64,000 nt of DNA from Staphylococcus ratti (lineage in GTDB: Bacteria; Bacillota; Bacilli; Staphylococcales; Staphylococcaceae): NCBI RefSeq assembly GCF_020883535.1, contig NZ_CP086654.1, positions 372,001 through 436,000 on the forward strand, written 5' to 3'. Positions 38,439-47,762 of the stretch are shown one piece after another. How positions within the stretch are numbered: the first letter of the stretch is position 1; the number at the start of each line of letters is the position of its first letter. The notes under the pieces were generated by a model, which saw nothing but the letters and a program-made list of their open reading frames with translations, did no database searches and was not told the origin of the DNA. The translations under genes and the position numbers were made by a program.

Positions 38439-40206
38439 AACGCAACTACAGATGTCGTCTAAAGACCAAATGAAAACGCTAGGCCGTTTGTTGAAGTATA
38501 CCTTACCTTTCAAACCGCTCATCGCCTTGGCTTTATCGATGTTAGTCTTGTCTACCGCAGGCAGCATGCTCGTACCGTACATCGTTAAAGTTTTTATTGA
38601 CCAATATCTTGTTCCGCGTCATTTCCCAGGAAATGAAATAATTATGTTGCTTGTGCTATTTATCGGGGTTGAACTCATCGTCGCATTAGCATCTTATTTT
38701 AGTATTTACTTTTTAGAATTTTTAGCTTTAAAAGTCATTCAACAGTTACGGATTGATGCGTTTAGAGATATTTCAAGCTTAGGAATGCGTTTTTTCGATC
38801 AAACCCCAAGTGGAAGTATCGTTTCAAGATTAACCAATGATACGGAAGCGATAGTGGAAATGTTTACAGGCGTTTTAGCTACATTTTTAGTTGCCATATT
38901 TATGGTGATTTCAAGCTTTATTATGATGTTTGTGTTAGATTTTAAAATGGCCTTTTTTGCAATGTGCTTCATGCCATTGATTGTTTTAGTATTAGGCATA
39001 TATCGTAAATATGCTTCACTCTATTTTTATCAAACACGTCGAAAACTATCAGATTTGAATGCCAAACTCGGCGAGTCTATTGAAGGTATGAAAATCATAC
39101 AAGTATTTAACCAACAAAAACGCTTAAAGTCAGAGTTCGAAGCAATTAACATGTCACACTATCATTATTCTATGAAAACGATTCGTTTAGATAGTTTACT
39201 TTTAAGGCCTGCCATTACATTAATTTCAACTTTATCTATCATTGCAATTTTAGCTTATTTTGGTATTTTGAGCTTTAAAACAGCGGTAACTGCAGGGACG
39301 GTTTACGCGTTTATCCAATATATGCAACGTTTTTTTGAACCTATTAACCAAGTGAGTCAGAATTTAAATATTTTTCAACAAGCGGTTGTTTCTGCTAGTC
39401 GCGTGTTTAAGATGATGGATAATGAAGAGAGTGCCCCTAAACAAGAAGGCGACAAAGGTTATATTAACGACGGACGTATAGAATTTCGAAATGTGTCATT
39501 TAGTTATGATGGAGAAAGAGACGTGTTGAAGGATATTAGTTTCACTGCTGAGCCCGGGCAAACTGTGGCGCTCGTTGGACATACGGGTTCAGGAAAAAGC
39601 TCGATTATTAATTTATTTATGCGTTTTTATGAATTTGAACGGGGTGAAATTTTGATTGACGGTCAATCGATTCGAACGTATCCAAAAGAAGCATTGAAAC
39701 AAAAAATTGGGTTAGTACTTCAAGACCCGTTCATGTTTTACGGAACGATAGAATCTAATATTAAACTGTATCATCCGACAATGACTTTTGAACAAGTTGA
39801 AGCGGCTGCAAAATTTGTATACGCGCATGACTTCATTATGAATTTTAAAGATGGCTATCAACATGAAGTTATAGAAAAGGGAAGCACGTTATCAAGTGGT
39901 CAGCGTCAACTTATCGCATTTGCAAGGACGATGGCAATCAACCCTAAAATTTTAATTTTAGACGAAGCCACGGCGAATATTGATTCTGAAACAGAAGAAC
40001 AAATTCAACAGTCTTTAACTAAAATGAGACATGGACGAACGACATTAGCCATCGCACATCGATTATCAACGATTCAAGATGCAGACTTGATACTTGTATT
40101 GAATCAAGGTGAAATCGTAGAACGTGGTACACACGAATCATTAATTAAAGCGGGTGGCATTTACCAAAAAATGTATCAATTACAGCGAAGTGGTCAAGTT
40201 TCCTAG
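38431..40206 (+). CDS. ABC exporter half-transporter, catalytic subunit
   Basis: 591 residues, partner of the preceding gene. Transmembrane domain then Walker A GHTGSGKS, signature LSSGQ and Walker B LILDEATANID with the catalytic Glu present. ATG 38431 has 7-nt spacing after AAAGGGGG; ATG 38428 would be only 4 nt away. The gene overlaps its partner by 8 nt. A strong terminator follows. Confidence 0.88.
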   Translation: MSETQLQMSSKDQMKTLGRLLKYTLPFKPLIALALSMLVLSTAGSMLVPYIVKVFIDQYLVPRHFPGNEIIMLLVLFIGVELIVALASYFSIYFLEFLALKVIQQLRIDAFRDISSLGMRFFDQTPSGSIVSRLTNDTEAIVEMFTGVLATFLVAIFMVISSFIMMFVLDFKMAFFAMCFMPLIVLVLGIYRKYASLYFYQTRRKLSDLNAKLGESIEGMKIIQVFNQQKRLKSEFEAINMSHYHYSMKTIRLDSLLLRPAITLISTLSIIAILAYFGILSFKTAVTAGTVYAFIQYMQRFFEPINQVSQNLNIFQQAVVSASRVFKMMDNEESAPKQEGDKGYINDGRIEFRNVSFSYDGERDVLKDISFTAEPGQTVALVGHTGSGKSSIINLFMRFYEFERGEILIDGQSIRTYPKEALKQKIGLVLQDPFMFYGTIESNIKLYHPTMTFEQVEAAAKFVYAHDFIMNFKDGYQHEVIEKGSTLSSGQRQLIAFARTMAINPKILILDEATANIDSETEEQIQQSLTKMRHGRTTLAIAHRLSTIQDADLILVLNQGEIVERGTHESLIKAGGIYQKMYQLQRSGQVS

Positions 40207-40218
40207 GTGTTTAACATT

Positions 40219-40263
40219 GAGCGAGGGACAAAAATCAAATCGATTTCTGTCCCTCGCTCTTTT
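40219..40263. terminator. strong terminator with GGGACA/TGTCCC stem
   Basis: GAGCGAGGGACA (40219-40230) pairs with TGTCCCTCGCTC (40248-40259), with an inner AAATC/GATTT pairing, followed by TTTT. Ends the ABC exporter operon. Confidence 0.85.
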
Positions 40264-40321
40264 AATATTCATTATCTATTGATAGTTAGGCTTCTATTAG
40301 GAAAGCGTGCATACATTAAGC

Positions 40322-41065
40322 TTAGGCATAATGTTGTATGATGTTGGATAAAAGTATCGCTGCACCGTCACCCGCATGGTCATCATAATATTGAGCGAAT
40401 CGTGTATCTTCAACATAGAGTGTAGCCAATTGTAAGTGATAAGCTTTCGAATAATGTGGTGCCATTGCTTGTAACCATGATTGATGCGCTTTAAAAATGA
40501 AGCGGCCTTCATCACTATCGATAGGGAGCTCCTGTTGTAACATGATTTTAAGTGCTGAGAAGAGTTGTTGCTCTGCTTCTTTTGCATTGTCAAAAGTAGT
40601 TTTATCTAAATTTAAATAATGCGTTTCAAAATCCTTCAGCTCTTCCGTATCATATTTTGAATGAAGTTCTGCACCATACTGTGCGTTATTGTTTTCAATT
40701 TGTGCTTTTTTGTATTGTTCAAATCGTGCTTCTACTGACATTTTTGTTCCTCCTAATTGTTTTTTAACACAGTTAATTTGATGCGTTAACTGCGATTGTT
40801 GGTTCATGAGATGATCTAAGTGGCGTTGTAATGTCGATGTTAAATCTAAATTTGAATCATCTAAAATTGCTTTAATTTGTGTTAATGGTACATTCATATC
40901 CCTATAAATAAGTATTTGTTGAAGGCGATCCAAATGATGGCTATCATAGTAACGATATTCTGAATCTTGTTTACGGTGCGCTTTAAGTAATCCAATTTGG
41001 TCATAATAGCGCAACGTCCGCGTCGAGACATGTGTAAGTTCTGCCATTTCTTTAATCGTATACAT
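40322..41065 (-). CDS. MerR-family regulator with TipAS ligand domain
   Basis: 247 residues. N-terminal MerR helix-turn-helix MYTIKEMAELTHVSTRTLRYYDQIGLL, then a coiled-coil (DLTSTLQRHLDHLMNQQSQLTHQI). A C-terminal TipAS-type domain (about 120-247) follows, which binds thiopeptide-like or other drugs in known members. ATG 41065 has GAGGTG 5 nt upstream; the frame extending to 41098 runs into its own promoter. The promoter has the 19-bp spacer and palindrome typical of MerR control, so it is probably autoregulated. The nearby ABC exporter is a possible target (inference). Confidence 0.88.
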   Translation of the reverse strand: MYTIKEMAELTHVSTRTLRYYDQIGLLKAHRKQDSEYRYYDSHHLDRLQQILIYRDMNVPLTQIKAILDDSNLDLTSTLQRHLDHLMNQQSQLTHQINCVKKQLGGTKMSVEARFEQYKKAQIENNNAQYGAELHSKYDTEELKDFETHYLNLDKTTFDNAKEAEQQLFSALKIMLQQELPIDSDEGRFIFKAHQSWLQAMAPHYSKAYHLQLATLYVEDTRFAQYYDDHAGDGAAILLSNIIQHYA

Positions 41066-41089
41066 CTTTTCACCTCGCTTTCTAAATAC

Positions 41090-41120
41090 AATGTACAAGT
41101 TGACGTAACGTCAAGGTCAA
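41090..41120 (-). promoter_or_regulatory. MerR-type 19-bp spacer promoter with palindrome
   Basis: Minus-strand TTGACC (41115-41120), a 19-nt spacer and TACATT (41090-41095). The spacer contains the perfect palindrome TTGACGT-T-ACGTCAA (41100-41114). MerR activators untwist such long-spacer promoters. Confidence 0.75.
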
Positions 41121-41132
41121 TAGAAAAAATTA

Positions 41133-41164
41133 AACAGGTTATGAAAATTGTTTCATAACCTGTT
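41133..41164 (-). terminator. terminator of VOC gene
   Basis: A perfect 14-bp stem, AACAGGTTATGAAA (41133-41146) with 41151-41164 and a 4-nt loop. On the minus strand it is followed by TAATTTTTTC. Confidence 0.8.
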
Positions 41165-41200
41165 TATACTGCTTTAATATGCGTTTTCGTGTATAAAATA

Positions 41201-41572
41201 TTAATTTCTAACTGCAAAGTAGTGCCCTTCATCATCAGAAAAGTTAAAGACTGTACCACTTGGCATGTCTACTTTGTCGCCTACAGTGACACCTTTTGAT
41301 TTCAAGTCTTCATAAAGTTGATCAATATCTTTAGTCACAAACATTAAAGAAGGTGTTCCTGTATTCACACCCATTTCCATTGCTTCAACTTTAGCTTTGT
41401 CGTGTAATACGATGGATGTTTGTGCATCTTCAGAAGGGCTTAAAATAATAACACGCATGTCATTAGCGATATCGTCAGATACGACTTTAAAATTTAGTTT
41501 TTCAGTCCAAAACTGTTTTGCATTTTCTTGATCATCTACATAAAGCATGACTTCTTGTAATTGTTTAATCAT
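41201..41572 (-). CDS. VOC (glyoxalase/bleomycin-resistance) superfamily protein
   Basis: 123 residues. A paired beta-alpha-beta-beta-beta unit with VMLYVDDQENAKQFWTEKLNFKVVSD, a middle SIVLHDK and FVTKDIDQLYEDLKSKGV, ending FSDDEGHYFAVRN. Function unknown. AAAGGAG precedes ATG 41572. It follows the broken flavoprotein gene by 46 nt and may share its stress promoter. Confidence 0.85.
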   Translation of the reverse strand: MIKQLQEVMLYVDDQENAKQFWTEKLNFKVVSDDIANDMRVIILSPSEDAQTSIVLHDKAKVEAMEMGVNTGTPSLMFVTKDIDQLYEDLKSKGVTVGDKVDMPSGTVFNFSDDEGHYFAVRN

Positions 41573-41618
41573 ATCGGGACTCCTTTGTTTATAAAAGAAT
41601 TTTGTATTGCTCTATATA

Positions 41619-42047
41619 TTAAAGGTTACTAACATCAATTTCAAGTGGGGCTGTTTTGTCATTTTTATCGTGTAATGTAATTTTTTCAGGAATAACACGA
41701 AGAACGGCTAAGTTAGGATCATCTTTTGATTCAAAATGTGTTTGCTCTTGTTTTTGCCAAAGCCAATCGATTTGGGCTTGTTTTGTGACGATTTCAACCG
41801 AACCTTCAATTTCGACATAAGGTAAGTGATTTTGTGCTTCATAACCTAACAAAACATGTACATATGGATTATGCTTTATTTCTTCAAATTTACGTGTATG
41901 CTTACTTGTTTTCGCATATAGTTCTAAGCCATCATTGTAAAAAATCATCTAACGACTATGAGGCTGATTGTTGTAAGCAGTCGATAAGACACCGACACGT
42001 GATAGATTGATCACTTCACCAATTTTATGAACCACATCGTGCTTCAT
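41619..42047 (-). pseudogene. general-stress pyridoxamine-phosphate-oxidase-like flavoprotein, interrupted by TAG
   Basis: The frame from ATG 42047 encodes MKHDVVHKIGEVINLSRVGV...NNQPHSR, then TAG at 41949-41951. It resumes in the same frame as MIFYNDGLELYAKTSKHTRKFEEI to the stop at 41619. In relatives (general stress protein 26-like, FMN-binding split barrel) this point reads SRYMxFYNDG, so a Tyr codon has become TAG by one base change. Everything else is intact, including GAGGTG before the ATG and a SigmaB-like promoter. Either a recent nonsense mutation or a sequencing error. The 109-residue distal part starting at the ATG after the stop would lack the first strands. Confidence 0.85.
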
Positions 42048-42069
42048 GCATAATCACCTCACAATACAG

Positions 42070-42095
42070 TTACCCAAGAAAAGAGCAGAAAAAAC
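42070..42095 (-). promoter_or_regulatory. SigmaB-like promoter of broken stress flavoprotein gene
   Basis: Minus-strand GTTTTT (42090-42095), a 14-nt spacer and GGGTAA (42070-42075), 22 nt upstream of ATG 42047. Confidence 0.55.
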
Positions 42096-42096
42096 G

Positions 42097-42267
42097 GGGA
42101 GTGGGACAGAAATCTATTTGATTTCGTTGTCCCACCCCCACAAGGCTGACTAGGGTTGAAATGAGCTAGTAAGCGAAGTTTCAATCCAGACAGCTACTGT
42201 GACTTATTAACTGTAATTCTCTCATTAAATGCAGGACAGAAATCTATTTGATTTCGTAGTCCTGCCC
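42097..42267. repeat. second locus of the 131-bp hairpin unit
   Basis: GTGGGACAG at 42101 starts a 130-bp unit colinear with those at 12606-13260 (hairpin, CAAGGCTGACTAGGGTTGAAA, TTTCAATCCAGACAGCTACTGTG). A second hairpin follows (GCAGGACAG at 42231, ending about 42266). The first hairpin arms show GTGGGAC/GTCCCAC and the second GCAGGAC/GTCCTGC, compensatory changes relative to GCGGGAC/GTCCCGC. It lies between two minus-strand genes and may terminate the AGCS gene. Confidence 0.88.
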
Positions 42268-42286
42268 CATAAAAGTAAAATTTAAA

Positions 42287-43678
42287 TCATTCATTTAATT
42301 GACGTGTTGATGGCTTAAAATAATCTTCTGTTTCTTTTTTGATAACTTTATATAAGAATAAAAGGCCAATTAAGTTTGGAATCATCATTAAAGCGTTAGC
42401 TGTGTCAGCAAAAGCCCATACTAAACGTAAGTCAGCAACTGTACCTACGAAAGTAGCAATGACATAAATAACTGCATAAATCATAACAAGCTTTACACCG
42501 AATAAATATTCAAAGCATTTGGCACCATAAACAAACCATGCAATAATTGTTGAAAAACCGAAGAAGATGACGGATAACGATACAACATATTCACCAACAA
42601 CGCCAAGTGAAGAGGCAAAGGCTTTACTAGTAAGCGCACCAGCTTCTAAACTTGGATCATGTGGCACACCTGAAAGAAGACCGCCAGAAGGATCCCAAAA
42701 ACCAGTGACAAGTAGTACAAGTGCTGTCATTGTACATACAACAATCGTTACGATAAATGTTCCAGTCATTGCAACGAGTGCTTGGATGACCGGGTGACTG
42801 GTTTTCGCATTACCCGAAATCAAAGCGACCGTACCAAGACCAGCTTCGTTTGAAAAGATCCCTTTAGACACACCATGTTGAACCGCTTGCATTACCATAA
42901 TACCGGAAAATCCGCCTGCTGCAGATACCGGTGTAAAGGCGTGTTCAAAAATCAATCCAAAAGCTGGAAGAATTTTATCATAATTCATAATAATAATGAT
43001 GATAGAAGCACCAATGTATAAAAAGGCCATCATCGGAACGAAAAAGCCGGCAACATCACTGATGCGCTTAATGCCTCCAAAAATGATAAACGAGATTAAA
43101 ATTACTAAAACAATCCCCGTTATAACGCCATTAACATTAAAGCTATTTGTCATTACATCGGCAATCGTATTAGATTGCACACTGTTGCCAATGCCTAGGG
43201 CAGCAAAAGCACCAAAGATTGCAAAGGCGATAGCTAAAAATTTAAATTTGTGCCCTAAACCTTTTTCTATGTAATACATTGGTCCACTGATATATTCACC
43301 AATTTGGTTTTTATCACGGTATTTCATTGCGAGCAACGCTTCAGCGTATTTTGTAGTCATCCCCAGTAAACCTACGACCCACATCCAAAATACAGCGCCA
43401 GGTCCACCAAGTGTGACAGCTGTTGCGACCCCTGCTATGTTTCCGTTACCAATCATACCTGCTAGAGACGTCATTAAAGCTTTGAAGTTACTAATATCGC
43501 CTTCGCTTTCGTCAGTATCTTTTTGATTAGGCACGAATGCAAGCTTGAATGCATGGCCTAATTTGCTAAATTGTAATCCTTTAAGTATAAATGTTAAAAA
43601 TAATCCTGTACCTACTAATAAAATTAAACTCGGTGCTCCCCATAAAACCGCATTAATTTTATTTAATACATCTAACAC
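42287..43678 (-). CDS. alanine/glycine:cation symporter (AGCS family, AlsT-like)
   Basis: 463 residues, polytopic. The AGCS signature is clear: GNGNIAGVATAVTLGGPGAVFWMWV, then MKYRD, GPMYYIEKGLG and SNEAGLGTVALISGNAKTSHPVIQAL. Imports alanine, glycine or glutamine with Na+. The start is GTG 43678 (LDVLNKINAVLWG) with GGAGGGG 5 nt upstream; the longer frame to 43774 covers the promoter. It has a strong promoter with a cre-like site just after the -10. Confidence 0.9.
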   Translation of the reverse strand: MLDVLNKINAVLWGAPSLILLVGTGLFLTFILKGLQFSKLGHAFKLAFVPNQKDTDESEGDISNFKALMTSLAGMIGNGNIAGVATAVTLGGPGAVFWMWVVGLLGMTTKYAEALLAMKYRDKNQIGEYISGPMYYIEKGLGHKFKFLAIAFAIFGAFAALGIGNSVQSNTIADVMTNSFNVNGVITGIVLVILISFIIFGGIKRISDVAGFFVPMMAFLYIGASIIIIIMNYDKILPAFGLIFEHAFTPVSAAGGFSGIMVMQAVQHGVSKGIFSNEAGLGTVALISGNAKTSHPVIQALVAMTGTFIVTIVVCTMTALVLLVTGFWDPSGGLLSGVPHDPSLEAGALTSKAFASSLGVVGEYVVSLSVIFFGFSTIIAWFVYGAKCFEYLFGVKLVMIYAVIYVIATFVGTVADLRLVWAFADTANALMMIPNLIGLLFLYKVIKKETEDYFKPSTRQLNE

Positions 43679-43705
43679 AAAAACCCCTCCATTTGTATTC
43701 GTTGA

Positions 43706-43750
43706 AGAAAACGTTTTCATCATTATAAGATAGTTGTTCTTTGCTGTAAA
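43706..43750 (-). promoter_or_regulatory. promoter and cre-like site of AGCS symporter gene
   Basis: Minus-strand TTTACA (43745-43750), a 17-nt spacer and TATAAT (43722-43727). A cre-like site AGAAAACGTTTTCA (43706-43719, 13 of 14 positions to TGWAANCGNTNWCA) overlaps the likely transcription start. Confidence 0.7.
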
Positions 43751-44019
43751 ACCACAGTTTAATTTGAAAAACATTTCAAGCGCTATGCCATGTGATAGAA
43801 GTGGTTTTCATATGTTAGCAAATTTTGAAGATGTTTTTAGCTTTCAAAGTGCATTATAAAGCAATTCATATATATTAGAACAACGTGAAACTTAAAAATT
43901 CACATTACTAAATTTTACACTGTTATGATAAAAATTGCCAATTATATTTGAAGAAAGAGCAAAATAACACTTTAAGAAGTATTATGTTTCAAAATATTGA
44001 GTCGTTTAAAAGAAAAAAA

Positions 44020-44063
44020 GGAAGTAGGTCAAACATCAATGAAGATATCGTTGTCCTACTTCC
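44020..44063 (-). terminator. terminator of fbp
   Basis: GGAAGTAGG (44020-44028) pairs with CCTACTTCC (44055-44063); on the minus strand TTTTTTTC follows. The gap 43751-44019 is AT-rich with nothing else recognisable. Confidence 0.75.
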
Positions 44064-44071
44064 ATTTATGC

Positions 44072-46030
44072 TTATTTTTTCATATACCGATACGCCATTA
44101 ACGCTTTTAGCATGTCGATTTCTTCTTGAAGTTCAGCGCCTTTATTTGTATCACGAATCAATTTACGTTCTAGTTCTTCGTCGACGACACGACGGATTGA
44201 GAGCTCATCTTCGCCTGTTTTTAAAACATTTTCTTTAGAGTTGAATTCTTGATGGGCGACCAATTGCATACCGAAAGAATTGTATAACAATGTATAGCCG
44301 GCAATGCCAGTAGTGCTTTGATAAGCTTTTGAAAATCCACCATCAATGACAAGCATTTTGCCATTTGCTTTAATAGGATTTTCACCTTCACGTTCTTTAA
44401 TAGGTGTATGACCATTGATGATACGGCCAGTTTCAGGGTCCATATCAAACTCTTCCAACATTTTTTTCACCATTGTTTCATCTTCTCTCAGATGATAGTA
44501 AGGATTTTTCACTTCTTTATGCGTTGCTTTATCACTGATGAAATAACGTTCGAATGTGGTCATCGCGCGTTTCCCAAATAAGGACGAATATTTTCCAGTC
44601 CATAAGTACCAAACCAAATCGGTAGAAAGATCATCTTGTGCATCTAAATCAGCGTAGGCTTTACGCACATGATATTCAAATACATCAATCAATTCATGTC
44701 CACTATAATAAGTACCTTCGATTTCCATACCTTCCATATTGCCGTTGTCATCTACCGGAATACAACCATGGATAAGTAGGTTACCATTGTAACGCAAATA
44801 TAAATTGCCTTTTTTCATTAAGAAGTCGATATGACGACGTAATTTTTCAGATTCTTGGAATGAAATAATTAACTTGTCCATAACTTCTTTTTCTTCTTCT
44901 AATAAAGCGGTTGGGTTGCGCGGATCAATGGTACTGAAACATGTATGCTCCAATGGATACGTTTGGCCGTCAATGTCTAACGTTTGATCATGGTAATTGA
45001 TACGGTCTAATATTAAACGATTTTCCATTTCGAATTCTGGACGGCGTTTAATAATAGGGCCTTCTAATTTAAATTGAATCATAGCGATAGCTTGATGTAT
45101 TTTTGTGATTTGAAGCTTTTCCGATTCTGAAGGTGTTTTTTCAGGATGTTTTTTTGGACGGAAAGCCGGGTTATCGTCGTAATATTTTTCAGCAAGTGTT
45201 AATAACGGGCGCAAATTGATGCCGTAAGCATCTTCAATAATATCCAAATTATCGTAGCGCGCACAGATACGTAAAAGGTTGGCAAGGCATACTTGAGAAC
45301 CGGCGTAAGCGCCCATCCATAGAACATCATGATTACCCCATTGGATATCTACAGAATGATAATCGATTAATGTATCTATAATTTTATCTGGATCTGGCCC
45401 ACGATCATAGATATCACCAACAACATGAAGGTGATCCACGACAAGGCGTTGGATAGTATTAGACAAACTGATGATTAATTTATCGGCTTGGTGAAGGTTA
45501 ATGATTTGTTGAATAATGTTGTTGTAATAATCATTTTTGTTGTTATATTTGTTACTTTTGTACAACAACTCTTCAATAATAAAAACATATTGCTTCGGTA
45601 AAGCTTTACGTAATTTAGAGCGTGTATATTTAGATGATGTATATTTAATGAGTTCAACGAGTTGAAGAATGGTGTTTTCATACCATATCGCGCGCTCAGC
45701 CTTTGTATTAAATTCATTTTTAATTAATTTAATCTTGTCTTCAGGATAGTAGACGAGGGCGGTCAATTGATTCATTTCTGCCACTGATAAACGTTCATTA
45801 AATATGTCGTGGATTTTAGATTGTACATTTCCTGAACCATTTCTTAAAACGTGTTGGAATGCGTTAAATTCACCGTGTAAGTCACTTACAAAATGTTCTG
45901 TCCCTTTAGGTAATTCTAATATTGATTCTAAACTGATAATTTCAGTTGCCACTTTTTCTTCTGAATCAAACTTCTCAGCAAGTAAATCTAAGTATTGTTT
46001 TTTTAATTCAGATTCTTTAATGGATTGCAT
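44072..46030 (-). CDS. fbp: fructose-1,6-bisphosphatase, class III
   Basis: 652 residues, the length typical for class III enzymes of Firmicutes. Gluconeogenic removal of the 1-phosphate. It belongs to the metallophosphoesterase fold: [37 protein letters not shown], and late IINGHTP and [21 protein letters not shown] precedes ATG 46030. Monocistronic, divergent from an MFS gene. Confidence 0.96.
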   Translation of the reverse strand: MQSIKESELKKQYLDLLAEKFDSEEKVATEIISLESILELPKGTEHFVSDLHGEFNAFQHVLRNGSGNVQSKIHDIFNERLSVAEMNQLTALVYYPEDKIKLIKNEFNTKAERAIWYENTILQLVELIKYTSSKYTRSKLRKALPKQYVFIIEELLYKSNKYNNKNDYYNNIIQQIINLHQADKLIISLSNTIQRLVVDHLHVVGDIYDRGPDPDKIIDTLIDYHSVDIQWGNHDVLWMGAYAGSQVCLANLLRICARYDNLDIIEDAYGINLRPLLTLAEKYYDDNPAFRPKKHPEKTPSESEKLQITKIHQAIAMIQFKLEGPIIKRRPEFEMENRLILDRINYHDQTLDIDGQTYPLEHTCFSTIDPRNPTALLEEEKEVMDKLIISFQESEKLRRHIDFLMKKGNLYLRYNGNLLIHGCIPVDDNGNMEGMEIEGTYYSGHELIDVFEYHVRKAYADLDAQDDLSTDLVWYLWTGKYSSLFGKRAMTTFERYFISDKATHKEVKNPYYHLREDETMVKKMLEEFDMDPETGRIINGHTPIKEREGENPIKANGKMLVIDGGFSKAYQSTTGIAGYTLLYNSFGMQLVAHQEFNSKENVLKTGEDELSIRRVVDEELERKLIRDTNKGAELQEEIDMLKALMAYRYMKK

Positions 46031-46215
46031 TTATTTGCCACCTCTGATTTGAAATTTGTAATTTAAACAAGGTTGAAACCCTTTATGTTATGAGTAATTG
46101 CTCGAGATTAATTTATGTATAAAAAATTAAGCGCTTCCAACTCTATTAAATCATATTTGTGTTGGAAATTAAATTCAGAGTGCTTAAAACGATGATGCGC
46201 GATAACACCACTTTG

Positions 46216-46244
46216 TTGCAAATTTTTAAACTTAGGTTTAAAAT
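46216..46244 (+). promoter_or_regulatory. promoter of MFS gene
   Basis: TTGCAA (46216-46221), a 17-nt spacer and TAAAAT (46239-46244), 48 nt before the ATG. Confidence 0.55.
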
Positions 46245-46292
46245 GATAACGCTAATAGTTAGCAAAGCTCACTATTTTAAAGGAGGATAATT

Positions 46293-47483
46293 ATGACATC
46301 TTCTAAAGTACCATTAGTCACCAAAAACTATAGCGTTAATTTTTTGATCAGCTTATTACTTTATTTGACGATGTATTTACTTATCGTTGTGATGACTGAA
46401 TATACGGTTGAAAAGTACCATGTTTCTGATAGTATTGCTGGCCTTGTGATGGGAATATTTATTGTAGGCGCATTGCTGGGACGCTTTATCACTGGTCGTT
46501 TTATTAATGTTATCGGACCAAAAAAAGTATTATTGCTTGGTCTAAGTGCATTTTTAATAACACAATGTTTTTATTTTGTGGAAAGCTCATTGCTGTTTTT
46601 AATGATGACGCGACTACTTAATGGCTTTGCATTAGCGATTGCTTCGACAGCGACAGGAACAATCGTTGCGCTTATTTCTCCGGTGAATCGGCGCGCAGAA
46701 GGGATTAGTTTGTTTAGTTTAAGTTTAGTAGTTGGCGCAGCAATAGGCCCTTTTCTAGGTTTATTATTGTCACATCAATATCCAACTTATGTGTTATTTA
46801 CACTGTGTGTGATCATTGCATTTTTTGCGCTACTTTTATCATTTGTTTTAAACGTTCCATTTGAGAAAACCACTTTAACGTCAGAAGAAAAATCGTTTAA
46901 ACTCTCGCAATTTGTTTCTATACCAGCATTGCCAATTGCAAGTGTCATGCTCATTTGCGGGTTGGGTTATGCTTCAGTTTTGTCTTTTATCCAAAGCTAT
47001 GCTGGCGAACTGAATTTAGTAACATTAGCAAGTTATTATTTTATCGCATACGCGGTGGCTTCAATTATCACACGTCCGTTAGTTGGGAAGCTTATAGATC
47101 AGTATAGTGAAAATGCCATCGCTTACCCCGCGCTTTTACTTTTCTGTATCAGTTTAATAGCTTTAGCGATACTTCAACCTCAAACAGGATGGTTGTTAAT
47201 TGTTTCAGGCGTATGTCTAGGAATGGGATACGGTTCAATGACGGCAGTTTGCAACGTCGCAGCGATAAAAGTTTCAGATAAAGATAAAATGGGGATTGCG
47301 ACCTCAACATTTTATATCGGTTTAGATTTTGGATTAGGGTTTGGTCCTTTCATCCTTGGTTTTGCAACAACAACATTAGGGTTTAGTACGATGTATGTGA
47401 TGACAGCCATTTTAATCTTTATATGTATAGGACTCTATTGGATGGTCCATGGTCGGAAAACAGAAGATAGCGTTGTAAAATAA
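46293..47483 (+). CDS. MFS transporter, drug:H+ antiporter (DHA1) type
   Basis: 396 residues, about 12 transmembrane helices. Motif A-like loop GRFITGRFINVIGPKKVLL between helices 2 and 3, and motif C-like GAAIGPFLG in helix 5, indicate an exporter of the DHA1 group. Substrate unknown. AAAGGAGG precedes ATG 46293. A terminator follows. Confidence 0.85.
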   Translation: MTSSKVPLVTKNYSVNFLISLLLYLTMYLLIVVMTEYTVEKYHVSDSIAGLVMGIFIVGALLGRFITGRFINVIGPKKVLLLGLSAFLITQCFYFVESSLLFLMMTRLLNGFALAIASTATGTIVALISPVNRRAEGISLFSLSLVVGAAIGPFLGLLLSHQYPTYVLFTLCVIIAFFALLLSFVLNVPFEKTTLTSEEKSFKLSQFVSIPALPIASVMLICGLGYASVLSFIQSYAGELNLVTLASYYFIAYAVASIITRPLVGKLIDQYSENAIAYPALLLFCISLIALAILQPQTGWLLIVSGVCLGMGYGSMTAVCNVAAIKVSDKDKMGIATSTFYIGLDFGLGFGPFILGFATTTLGFSTMYVMTAILIFICIGLYWMVHGRKTEDSVVK

Positions 47484-47530
47484 GCTTTAAAAATTTAAGT
47501 GAATGAACTAGAGCTCAAATATAATTTTTA

Positions 47531-47575
47531 AAAGAACGAATTATGCAAAATAGCTTGCTTAATTCGTTCTTTGTT
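47531..47575 (+). terminator. terminator after MFS gene
   Basis: AAAGAACGAATTA (47531-47543) pairs with TAATTCGTTCTTT (47560-47572), followed by GTTTA. Confidence 0.7.
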
Positions 47576-47677
47576 TACAGGAACATTGTTTTATAATAGT
47601 TAGACCTAATTATTATAAATTCTAAACTTTTAACTTCTTGTTAACATCTCTTTGTTCATAAAAATTTCAAAATTCTA

Positions 47678-47706
47678 TTGTAACCGCTTTCTTGTTGTGG
47701 TATATT
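47678..47706 (+). promoter_or_regulatory. promoter with overlapping cre-like site
   Basis: TTGTAA (47678-47683), a 17-nt spacer and TATATT (47701-47706) with an extended TGG. A cre-like site TGTAACCGCTTTCT (47679-47692, 13 of 14 positions) covers the -35 and spacer, predicting repression by CcpA. Confidence 0.7.
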
Positions 47707-47762
47707 CAAAAAGCTAACTGAAAAGGTCATCAGATGACCTAATGAAAAAGAGGGGGCAAATC

